In this document: positions 55,140 through 64,000 of the stretch, in pieces
How the letters are laid out: the number at the start of each line of letters is the position of its first letter
How positions within the stretch are numbered: position 1 is the first letter of the stretch
Source of the DNA: Trichodelitschia bisporula
Lineage: Eukaryota; Ascomycota; Dothideomycetes; Phaeotrichales; Phaeotrichaceae
NCBI GenBank assembly: GCA_010356995.1
Contig: ML996712.1
Location: 75,204 to 139,203, forward strand
Direction of reading: 5' to 3'
Length of the DNA stretch: 64,000 nt
Position numbers and translations under genes: made by a program
Notes under the pieces: generated by a model
Told to the model about the DNA's origin: nothing
The model's database searches: none
The model's input: only the letters and a program-made list of their open reading frames with translations

Positions 55140-55797
55140 ATGGCGCCCAACACTTCTCAGACCATCAAGACATATGCGATCAAGAAGAATGCTGATGCGG
55201 AGACGTACACGCCCAATGTCCTACCTTGCAAGATCGACTATGCGGGCCCGGTGGACGCCAGTCGTTACTGGAAGCCGGAGGAGGGGGAAGGTTCGTTGTG
55301 CTCTGCGCCGTGAAGATGAGCCTCTACTTACGGCACAGATGGCAATATCATGGCGCACTTTCGGGGCCGCAGGCTGAGAGGAAGGGAAGTCAAGGTGCCC
55401 GAGGGCTACACCGGTTCGTCTTTCCATCGCTCTTCGGAATTGCCCACTCAACTGACCCCGCGTAGGAATCGTCGTTGAAGAAACCGACAAGACTCTCCCC
55501 CAAGAGCATCAATCGCATGAAGACGACGAGGAAGACGACGAGGACAGTACGCCGCTCAGCGAGACACACATCCTGGAAGAAGTCGGCAAATTCGACAGCG
55601 TCACGATGTGGGGCCACGAAGGCGCGCCGGACCCCAACTCCGACGGCATAACGAGAGCTATGACAGAATGGGTGCATTTTGCCGCCACCGTGGGTTGTCT
55701 CCGCAAACCGGGGATTTGCTGCTGATATCTGCAGATCCATAGTACCGATGCCCCCGAAACCGTAGCCAAATCAAAGGATGGAGCACAACCTGCTTGA
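55140..55797 (+). CDS. RNH203: Ribonuclease H2 non-catalytic subunit C (170 aa)
   Basis: RNase H2 removes single ribonucleotides and RNA from DNA in the nucleus; subunit C (Rnh203) supports the catalytic subunit. Four exons fit: 55140-55290, 55339-55413, 55466-55689, 55735-55797, with introns of 45-52 bp. Conserved words are PNVLPCKIDYAGP, GNIMAHFRGRRLRGREVKVP and GYTGIVVEETDK, followed by an acidic linker and a C-terminal helix EVGKFDSVTMWGHE...MTEWVHFAATIHS. The last intron is inferred: without it the frame runs 13 codons past the helix and stops, while splicing gives a family-like FAATIHS end. The start ATG at 55140 gives MAPNTSQTIK. Confidence 0.85.
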
Positions 55798-57130
55798 GCA
55801 CAGGCTCCCGAGCTGCGAGATCCTTTACCTTACATATAACTGGCGTTAGACGGCGTTTGGCTCAACGGGAATTCCGGGGTTGTATTGCCGCACGAGTGTT
55901 GCGGCTGACTGGATCTGGGAGCCGCGACCGATCTTCACGGATAACCCTCACGAGCTGGCCATGCGGAGTTGGGAGAGAAGATTACGGCTGCTGAGTGCGA
56001 GAGAAATGGACATGGGCGGCCGTGGTAACCGCATTTTCGTAGGCGTTGAGAATCGATGTCGTCCCGCAACACCGAGACTCCAGTGACATTGACTGCCTTT
56101 ACAAGCTGCTTATGGCACGCTTTTGGCTGAACAGATGCAGAACCTGGAGCAGGAAGAAATGAGAGATACCATGCCCTGCTGCAGCAAGCCGACAACAGAC
56201 AAGGATTCTTCGACACCCAGTGCGGTTACCCGGCGAACGACTCGACGAACTGCATATCTGCTAGATCATACCAGAATAGGGTGCGTCACCAGTTCCTTTC
56301 ACATCGATGCCCTCTCTCACTCCCGACCTTTGCCCTGGTAATGTCGACTTCAACATCGCGCATTCCCCCTTCGAGCCAGCCTCGGCCCGGCCCGTGCACC
56401 ACCTCTCAATCCGACACGCTCACCCCGTACCGCAATTCGGCCATGGCATTCGATTCGCAGCTGGTATGGGCCCTACGACTTTTGCTGTCGACAAATGCAG
56501 GCACCGTTGTGCCGCGGGCCTCGTCAATTATTCCGGGTTGTAACAACTTCGGCCCCGTCTTTCGCTCCCCTCCCACAACGACCCGAATCTCGGTATCGTT
56601 AAGGAACCAGACGGGTTTTCGAGATGGCGCAATTAAGAGCCCTCGTCCTAGGTCAGCTACTGAAAAGCTTAGTTGTTGATCGCTGGCAGGATTGGCACTG
56701 CTGCTAAAATATCACCGCCCCTCCATTCCCCCAAATCTTACCAAACTCGACCCGATATACCCACCTCAGGCACATATACCACCCATCAACACCCAGGGCC
56801 CTCCCTGCACTCCAATTCCCATATACACCCCAATCTCGCGACGCCATGGACCCCGCAGGCCACGGCAGCCGTACCTGTCCACGTCCGGCGCCGTGCACGC
56901 CCCCTCGCGAATGTGCCCACGTACACCCCTTTACGGCCGCGGATGCGTCCGGAGAATCCAGTCGCCGGGTCAGGGCGCCGTTTTCTAACCTCCATTTTGC
57001 GTTCCTCCGCACAACTCCTGTTCCGCTGCATACCTCAACCCACGCTCGCTGCCATCGTCACTCCTTACGGTCCTCAGTACGCCCGTTCACACCGTGCCCG
57101 TCGTCCGCGTCACTCGCTCCCTCCGCCGCC
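55798..57130. other. No supported gene
   Basis: Short frames only. An open frame runs in from 56846 toward the next gene but its first part has no leader-peptide or family features, so I take it as leader sequence. A pyrimidine-rich run lies just before the ATG at 57131. Confidence 0.45.
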
Positions 57131-57796
57131 ATGCACCGCGCACTACTCCTCCCCCTCCTCCTCGCCCCGCTCACCGCCTCCCTCCCCTCCCACCTCCCCG
57201 CCCACCGCACGCCCTCTCAAACGTCACCCTGCCCCCTCCCCGTCTGGATCGCCTCCGACCTAGAATGGCACAACAGCACGCACAACCTCGACTGCGATCC
57301 TCGAACACTGAGCCGGGGGTACAACGGCACCGACACCCGGCCCTCCTCGAACTGGCTCCTCTGCTCCACCGGCCTCTCGCGCCAACCCCCCGGCTACGGT
57401 CCGCCAGACACCTTCTCCGTGAACATAACCAACGTCGGGCCTTGTCGGCAATCCAACCCAGGCAGCGTCCCACCGCGGAATATCGGGAAGGGGTGGATTC
57501 GGTGCGCATCCTCCGCGCCGGTGCTGTATTTCGAAGGCGATAGCAATAACCGCAACGGGACGGGGCTGTTCAGGGTCAGTCAGCAGTTTACGTGCCCCGA
57601 CAGCGCGGACGAGGATGGGGATGAGCAGGTGAAGCTGTACACTGCGCATGGGGAGGTTATGTTTGGACTTAGGTGTGCTCATGATGCGGAGCGGAATGCG
57701 ACGTGTACGAGTGAGGCGAAGACGTTTCGGATTCCGGTTACGGGGTTTAGGGAGGGGGTTGCGAGGACGGTGGGGGGGGAGCCGGTGTGGTGGTGA
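57131..57796 (+). CDS. Secreted cysteine-rich protein, candidate effector (221 aa)
   Basis: The ATG at 57131 starts a clear signal peptide (MHRALLLPLLLAPLTASLPS). The mature part has eight Cys (in words SPCPLP, LDCDP, LLCSTG, GPCRQS, IRCASS, FTCPDS, LRCAHD, ATCTSE), enough for four disulfides, and about five N-glycosylation sequons (NST, NGT, NIT, NGT, NAT). It has no membrane anchor or known domain. Size, secretion and Cys content fit a wall-associated or host-interacting protein; the specific role is unknown. A frame open further upstream to 56846 lacks the signal peptide at its beginning, which is why I chose this start. Confidence 0.75.
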   Translation: MHRALLLPLLLAPLTASLPSHLPAHRTPSQTSPCPLPVWIASDLEWHNSTHNLDCDPRTLSRGYNGTDTRPSSNWLLCSTGLSRQPPGYGPPDTFSVNITNVGPCRQSNPGSVPPRNIGKGWIRCASSAPVLYFEGDSNNRNGTGLFRVSQQFTCPDSADEDGDEQVKLYTAHGEVMFGLRCAHDAERNATCTSEAKTFRIPVTGFREGVARTVGGEPVWW

Positions 57797-58304
57797 TTGG
57801 GGAAGGGGAGGTATGGTGGAAGGTCGGCGCGGCATTTGAGATGGTGCATTTTGGTGAGGGGAACATCGTGATGGGATGGGGACATTGAGTGGTTTGCTGA
57901 GGCTGTATATGGTTAATTCCAACTTTTTGGAAGGCAAGCGGTTGATTGTGTGCTCGAGGGATTTTGCGGGGTTGTTACCTCACGAAGTTCACATCCAGAG
58001 CTCAGCATTGTGCGGAATCCAGAGCGGTCAATTCTGTGCCTCTCTCCTCATCTTCAATAACTTCATTACCAGTCCAGTGGGCAGTGCTACCCCCAATACA
58101 CACCGTTTCCTTCCCCGCCGACCTTACCAGGAAGCGTCGTCGTGCAACCCACCCACCGCAACTGCACACGACCCGGTATCCCAAAGGGGCATCCACACCC
58201 GACAGCCTTCTCAGTACAAAAACGAACCCACGACGTCCCCATCTCATCCAACCTCACACCCATGAAACCAACATTCATACCGAGAAATCTACACAAACGT
58301 TAAA
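57797..58304. other. Intergenic stretch, no gene seen
   Basis: The 3' side of the secreted-protein gene and the promoter of the acetyltransferase gene. The leader is CA-rich with CAAACGTTAAA just before the ATG. Confidence 0.5.
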
Positions 58305-59429
58305 ATGACCACCCAAGAGTCCATCCGCCTACCCTACCCCTTTCCCCAAACCGCATTTGACACCCCCCGCCTCAGCCTCCGTGAATACCGCCACTCAGAT
58401 GCCTACGCCCTGCACGCCATATTCTCCGACCCAGGCGTTATGAATTACTGGTAACGCAACCACCCCCTCCTTCCCTCACCAACCTCACCAACCCCCAGGT
58501 CAACTCCGCCTCATACAAGCACCGACCAAACGAAAGTCTGGCTCCGCAGGACCCTCGACTCGAGCAACAACGGCACAACTGACTTCATAATCACCCTCCG
58601 CGGCACGAACATTGCGATCGGCAAAGTTGGTCTCTGGCGGTTGCTTCCCGATCCTAGCACCCTCGGGTCCGACCCCAACACCCTCTGCCCTACCCTTTCC
58701 TCACCCGAAGCGGGCGAGCTCGGCTTCATGCTCGGCCAGGAGTACACCCGGTACGGGTACATGAGCGAGGCCCTGGGCGTGCTGCTGCCGTATTACTTTG
58801 AGCGGTTAGGCTTAGTGCGCGTGATTGCAGATGTTGACCCGAGGAACCTGCCTGCGAGGTCATTGCTGGTTAAAGTGGGGTTTGAGGAGAAGGGGTACAG
58901 AAAGGAAACGTTTGTTGTGGGCGGGAGGTTAGTTGATAGTGTGGATTATGTGCTTGAGCGGCACGTGTGGCAGTTGAGGAGAGAGGAGGCGGCGGTGATG
59001 GAAAGGGAGAGGGAGCTGCTAGAGGAGTTAGAGAAGATGAAGGAGATAAGAGAGAAGGCGGAGATGGAAGAGATGGGGCAGCGGGAAGAGGTGTTAGCAG
59101 AAGAGGAGAGGAAGCGGGAGAAGATGACGAAGCTGAGAGAGGAGATACTAGGGAAGAAGATGAGCTGGGCAGAATATTTCAGGGAGCAGCTAGAGAAGAT
59201 GAAGTTGGAAGAGAATAAGAGGCGGGAGGAGAAGATGAAGCGGGAGGAGAAGATGAAGTGGGAGGAGACGAAGAGGCGGAAGGAGATGAAGAAGCGGAAG
59301 GAGAAGAGGAAGCCGGGAGAGAAGAGCGAGCCGGAAGAGAAGCAGGAACCGGAACAGAAGAGGGAGCCGGAGGAGAAGAGTGAGCTGGAAGAGAAGGGGT
59401 CGCCGGATGACGGCTGGACTTTGATCTAG
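58305..59429 (+). CDS. RimJ/RimL-type GNAT acetyltransferase with a long charged coiled-coil tail (358 aa)
   Basis: Two exons fit: 58305-58450 and 58499-59429, with a 48-bp intron joining MNY/W. Residues 1-195 are a GNAT fold: FDTPRLSLREYRHSDAYALH at the start, GELGFMLGQEY, then the acetyl-CoA loop region YTRYGYMSEAL near 130-140 and RNLPARSLLVKVGFEEKGYR. From about residue 200 the chain is almost purely Glu, Lys, Arg and Met/Leu (EELEKMKEIREKAEMEEMGQ...), with short repeats of the type KREEKMK and EPEEK, ending DDGWTLI. The family normally stops at about 190 residues, so the tail is an added coiled coil. Substrate unknown. Confidence 0.85.
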
Positions 59430-60342
59430 TTCTACCTCCGTAGAGTCGTCGGCGTCTCGGGGTTATTCTTGGATGCATCCTGTGGACAGGTGCATATATC
59501 CTTTCTGTTCGATAGACACATTCATCGTCATACCGGTTCATCGGCTCAATAGAATCCATCGCTTCATGCACGACGTTGGCAAAACCTGTGATGGGAGCAA
59601 ATGCACATTAACGTGCGAAGGCAATTGTGATCTTGAAGATTGAAGTACGGAGATGAAGAGAGGAAGAGAGTCAGAGACTTCCGAGATGCATATATACGAT
59701 GCCAAGTATCCTCCTTTGCTCCTTCCTCCCATCATGAGCTCATTACATCATATCCCTTAGTGTGCCCCTTCCTGACATTGCAATGCTCCTTCCATGTCCA
59801 TCTCACCGACCAGCATCGACATGACGTCAACTGATGGCGGGTATTCCTTCTTTTGCTATGGGCATGGCACTCCTCGCGCGGCTGAAGCGACAGTAGAAAT
59901 GTACGACATAGTAGAATAGAAGCGAATGTGCGACCTTTGCTGACAGCTGATGGGGTCCGTCTGCCAATCTCCATCATCGGCCAGTCAGTGTATCGCAATC
60001 TCAGCCTTCTCCGGGACCCACTCCGGTGCGACTGGATCGCCGGAGATGCCTCCGTCCCGAAGACATCACCCTCGAAGACATCACCAACCCGACATCGGCA
60101 TCTCCTCAAACCACAGCCGATGCAACCTCGACACGTCACAGTTCCAAGCACACGAAAAAAACCTCATCAAAAAATAAAAGAATGCCGTGATATAAACAAT
60201 CTACAAGAGTACCCTAACACCTAAAAATGCAACCCACGCATCGCCCTCCCTAGAGCAGCGCTACGAAATGCACCCCATGCAGTAATAACACCGGGTATCC
60301 CATGCGCCCCACCTTCCCAAAAGCAACACCCCCAATTCCCAT
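59430..60342. other. Convergent intergenic stretch, no gene seen
   Basis: The 3' flanks of the acetyltransferase and protease genes. Only short frames are present. Confidence 0.5.
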
Positions 60343-61977
60343 CTACACCAGCACCCACGCACCCGCCACGGCCACAGCCACACCCCCCATCCCCACCCTA
60401 ACCCTCTCCCCCCCACCCTTCTTCGCCCCCGTCCCCGCCCCAGGCGTCGCAGTCGGCATGCCCAGATCAAACGTCGCCGTCCCCCCATTATCCAGCCCTC
60501 CCGTCCCAGTCGCTCCAGGCACCCCCACCCCAACCCCATTAACCATTACCGCGCCCGTGTGCGTCTGCTTCGCCTCCCCCGAGGCCGTCTTCGTAGCCCC
60601 AGGAATCTTGCCGGAGTCCGTGATTTCCTTAACTGACGAGCTAGAGACGTTGAATTTCGTCTGCGCGATCCCCACCGTCCCGCCGTCGATGTTGTACACC
60701 ACGTACGCGCTGCGCAGGAACGTGTCGCCAAATAAGTTAGGCGCGCCCTGGGCGGGGAGAATGCCCCATCTACACGCCGTTTTGCCGGAGCGGAAACGAG
60801 GCGGGGAAATCTTGGAGGGGAAGGGGAGGACGAATTGGCCGATTGTCGCGACAATGGTGGGCCCGTCGGAGTTGCCAAATTGGAAGTTGAAGGTTGCGGG
60901 GGAGGCGGCGAGGTCGCACGGGACGACGACGCCGTAGCGCGAGTTGTTGACTGCGCCGACGCCGGAGATAATATCCATCGCTATGTCGTTAGGGAGGTAG
61001 GTGAGCGTGGTGCCCGAGTCGAGGATGACGGGGATATCGAGGGCTTTGGCGTACTGGGCCTTTTTGGCGCCGCCGATGACGGCGATGTTGTCGAGGACGA
61101 CGGTGAAGGAAGTTATGCTTTTGCTTATGGCGTCGGGTTGGATGGGGAGGATAGTGAGGTCGCCGGTGTATTTGGCGGTGTCGATGCCGCCGAAGAGGAT
61201 GGAGCCGGTAGTTGATTCTGCCGGGGTGTTAGTTCTGGAGAGGGGAGATGGGAGGGAGGAACGCACCGAGATCGTTGAGCCAGAGGCTATACGCCCGTGT
61301 GTTGATGTACTTTTGGCTCTTGAGCTTGCTGATGAGATTGGGATACGTGCGCCCGACTTGGCTGTAGATGGATTCGCCCTGATCGAAGCCCACGCCCACA
61401 ATCCCCTGGAACTCGCCCGACGTCTCCGGCTCGCTGGTCTGCTTCGCGAGGCCCATGGTCATATTTACAACGCTCACGTCGCCAATCGAAAACACGTCGG
61501 CGATGTAGTCGCCTACAATCTGCGTCTGGTCGACATAACTAATCTCGAACAGATCGGGAATTTGCTCGACGAAGGTTGATGACTGGGTGTCGTCGAATGC
61601 CCCGTTACCACACCGGTTGATTCCGTTCCTGCCACGACATGCCTGCGCTTCGACCCATGGTAACTGTACTCCCGTTAGCCCGAGTCCTGTCGCACGAACC
61701 CTGTACGCACCCATATGTCACTCGATCCCGTGTCCAGCTGTAACGAGAACGACTGCGGTGGCGTCCCTACGGTCGCATTCACGAGATATAGCAAATTGCT
61801 CTGAGCATTGTAGAGAGTGGCGGTTACGGAAGCGCCACGGCGGTTCAGTCTAGGATGCGGCGTAAAGGTCTCGCGGCGCGAGAAACTGAGGGATAAGACT
61901 TTTGGTGTTGAGGCGGCGGCGGTGAGGGCGCTGAATGACAGCCCCGCGGTCGCGTATACGAGTCCTCCCAGCAACAT
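60343..61977 (-). CDS. GPI-anchored pepsin-like aspartic protease, yapsin type (512 aa)
   Basis: Three exons fit: 61977-61711, 61663-61267, 61217-60343, with introns of 47 and 49 bp. A signal peptide (MLLGGLVYATAGLSFSALTAAAS) is followed by a propeptide. The two catalytic motifs are present: DTGSSDIW at residues 82-89 and DSGTTLTYLP near 288. SILFGGIDTAKYTG and GDTFLRSAYVVYN are family words. The Cys pair ACRGRNGINRC after the first motif is typical of yapsins. The Ser/Thr/Gly-rich tail ends in a hydrophobic run (GGVAVAVAGAWVLV) that fits a GPI signal. It would act at the cell surface in processing of wall or secreted proteins. Confidence 0.92.
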
Positions 61978-64000
61978 GATAGGGAAGACTAGAGCGCGGG
62001 ATTTGCGCGGGGAGCGAGGATGCGGAATACGGTTGCGGGAGCGGGCTGCGGGCGGTGTTTTAAGTTGATTGGAGGTGGGTAGGTTAAGGGCTGGAGGAGT
62101 GAGAGCGGAGAGAGTGGTGGGGGTGTTGGATGCAGATTAGGGAGAGCTGCGAGGTGAAGAGTAGAAGAAGAAAAGAGAAGACTTATTAGGTACAGAAATT
62201 ATGGGGGCAAGTGAATGGGTTTGGGATGCTGTGATGTCAAGGAGAGGAGCGGAGAGGAGACCGACGCCTTTTTGTCGCCCTCAGCTCCTTCTGCCTGGGG
62301 GTGTTGGACTTCCTTCTCCCACTCGCCTGGCCGTGATGCGGCTGAGGGCCGAGGCGTCACGCCGCAACAGTGCGGCGTTAACGTTCTGTGCCTCAGCCCC
62401 AGTTCGGCAGCAGGCAGAGAGGGAGGGTGTTTCATGCTGGCCTCCTGCATTAGGCCGGTGGGTATTGCTTGGCTGGATTCGGGCCGTTCTTGCTTTGCTC
62501 CTTGAGGCATCGCGCAAATAGCAGGTCAAGCCCTGCGAGTTCCTGTGGGGGCTCAGCAGGTGTTGGCCCCCCTCTCCATGGTGAAGATCTCGAATCCTCT
62601 TACCATAATGTGCTCAATCTCCAGGAATCGTATTTTTGGTGACGGGCATCACCGGACAGGAGTTGCGAGGATGCGAATTGATCATGGTATACCCGTATAC
62701 CGTAGCAGCGTGACATATCGTTGTGTATATCCATCTGACATGTCGTTGTGGCTAGTAACCGCGGCAGCTCCCGTTGACTGTGTTCTCCACCTAACTTAGT
62801 GCAATGTGGTCGCAGCGTTCTAGATCTTCCCCCCCCCTATCCGCAGCCCTGTGCGCCACTTGAACTCGATGCAGGCTCAGTACGCATAAACAAAATTTGA
62901 AGTGATGCTTCCCATGACGATGCCGGGCGTATGATGTGTTTACGGAGGTAGACAACTGTATTTGTCAACTGCACTTTGGCCGTCGAAACGAGCGCGAAGT
63001 CGGAGTGACCGAGCCAAATGAGTTCCGGGTCGATGGATGTAGCCCCAAGACTGATCCATCGAGGTCTGCTGTCAAAATAGAGGTTCCTCCGATACTTTGA
63101 TGAGATCCCGATGACTTCCCGAGGGCAGGAGCCAGATCTGGACCAATTCTGCATTTGACGCGGAGCCGGAGCTCGTTGCATCTGGGGCCGTTGTTGTCCA
63201 CGCCGCAGATGGCCTCGCGGTATCGTCGTGTAAGGACTGGAGGAGATTCGTGCTAGATGAGCGTGCTGAAAGAGGCCTCCTGATGCAGAGAGAACGATTC
63301 TAAGCATATAGAGGGACATATGACGGTTATGTGACCTTGACGATGATATCAATCGGATCTGGTGCACCTACCAGTAGTCTACCGGGCGTCGATCTTATAG
63401 AGCAACGATCAAGCAGTGACCAGTCTGTCACGCAGAGATATGTATCGGACGAGGCGTGGTCATAAAGAAGCAGCTTCTATTGTTCGTGGACGGATGTAGA
63501 ACAGGCCCGCTGATCACTCCGAGAACCATTGCCTTTTGAAACTGGCGTCAGAAATGGCTCCACTTGACTGAAGCTATGTAACAGTGGACTCGGAACGTCC
63601 AAGTTCCGTCACAGCTGATATTGACCACAGGAAGGTCATTTCTCACAGTAAACGCACACATAGAACAGCAATCGGACATGAGATCATCACCACAGCACGC
63701 TCTCTTCCTCAACAGCCCGCCCCAGGCGAACCCATCGATGAAAAGAAAAAAAGCAGACCATCAAAAATTAAGCCAGTGAGGCCCCCGAAGGAGACTCATA
63801 CCAACACCTCTCCACGCTGTGCAATGCAGGAGGTCCTGGCAGGCTTCCGCATTCTTGAGCGCGGATAGCCCCAACAAGGTAAGTATGAAGAAGAAAAGAA
63901 GAGGAAGAGAGGAGGGAAGAGGGTGGTATTTATACTCCCCGCCGCGGAGCGCACGTGCCACCGCGCGCGCCAAGCATCAATGCACGCTATGCGGCCGGCC
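61978..64000. other. No supported gene; minus-strand TATA-like word near the end
   Basis: The part to about 62200 is the promoter of the protease gene. A minus-strand open frame at 62837-63367 (176 codons, no ATG at its start) has no recognisable domain. At 63927-63934 the minus strand reads TATAAATA, followed by a pyrimidine-rich run, which suggests a promoter for a minus-strand transcript. No convincing frame follows it. Confidence 0.4.

Noticed and set aside
56846-57130. Upstream extension of the secreted-protein frame
   Set aside because: It would bury the signal peptide inside the protein. The ATG at 57131 gives a proper signal peptide.
62837-63367. 176-codon minus-strand frame
   Set aside because: It has no ATG at its start, no domain and no clear splice sites, so it is mentioned only as a weak possibility.
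63584-63868. Plus-strand basic frame near the window end
   Set aside because: It begins at a GTG, has no recognisable family and overlaps a possible minus-strand promoter region.

Overview
The window looks like nuclear DNA of a filamentous ascomycete (Pezizomycotina). The signs are GC-rich genes with introns of only 42-64 bp, a tRNA-Ser carrying an intron, and families typical of moulds: a Clr2-type silencing factor, a GPI-anchored yapsin-like protease, Rad18, Chm7, Pmp3 and RNase H2 subunit C. I cannot place it to genus. Splice sites were read by eye from donor, branch and acceptor motifs and from reading frame; none were computed.

Region 1 (1 to about 23 kb) is a gene-poor repeat graveyard. 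It holds a broken Ty1/copia element on the minus strand with other small LTRs nested in or next to it, LTR fragments, tandem repeats, perfect hairpins, and host gene fragments. One fragment resembles the C-terminus of a HEAT-repeat protein and ends at an LTR. Scattered here are several minus-strand genes for disordered or low-complexity proteins I do not recognise (6807-7544, 10083-12140, 14705-16303, 16901-17392).

Region 2 (23.5 to 36 kb) is ordinary gene space: an unknown gene with a GC-AG intron, the Clr2 homologue, tRNA-Ser(GCT), RAD18 with a C-terminal repeat array, a small unknown gene, a long microsatellite block containing a 10-N gap, and CHM7. Between about 36 and 41 kb lie two gene relics whose frames are kept but which carry in-frame stops: a charged protein (five stops) and an acyltransferase-3 family membrane protein (three stops).

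Region 3 (42 to 54 kb) is the most interesting. A five-exon gene encodes a nucleotide-sugar transporter fused in one frame to a lumenal glycosyltransferase-like domain. Next to it is a gene that fuses an aminoglycoside-phosphotransferase-like kinase to a degenerate nucleotidyltransferase. Divergent from that is a gene that fuses an intact-looking nucleotidyltransferase to a HAD phosphatase. The last two share a C-terminal domain and resemble the kinase, nucleotidyltransferase and HAD sets of bacterial capsule loci. Together they could make a nucleotide-activated group, carry it into the Golgi and put it on a glycan. That pathway is inference.

Region 4 (54 to 62 kb) is ordinary again: a Pmp3 protein with a long PY-motif tail, divergent from RNase H2 subunit C; a cysteine-rich secreted protein; a GNAT acetyltransferase with a long charged coiled coil; and a GPI-anchored aspartic protease. 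From 62 to 64 kb I see no convincing gene.
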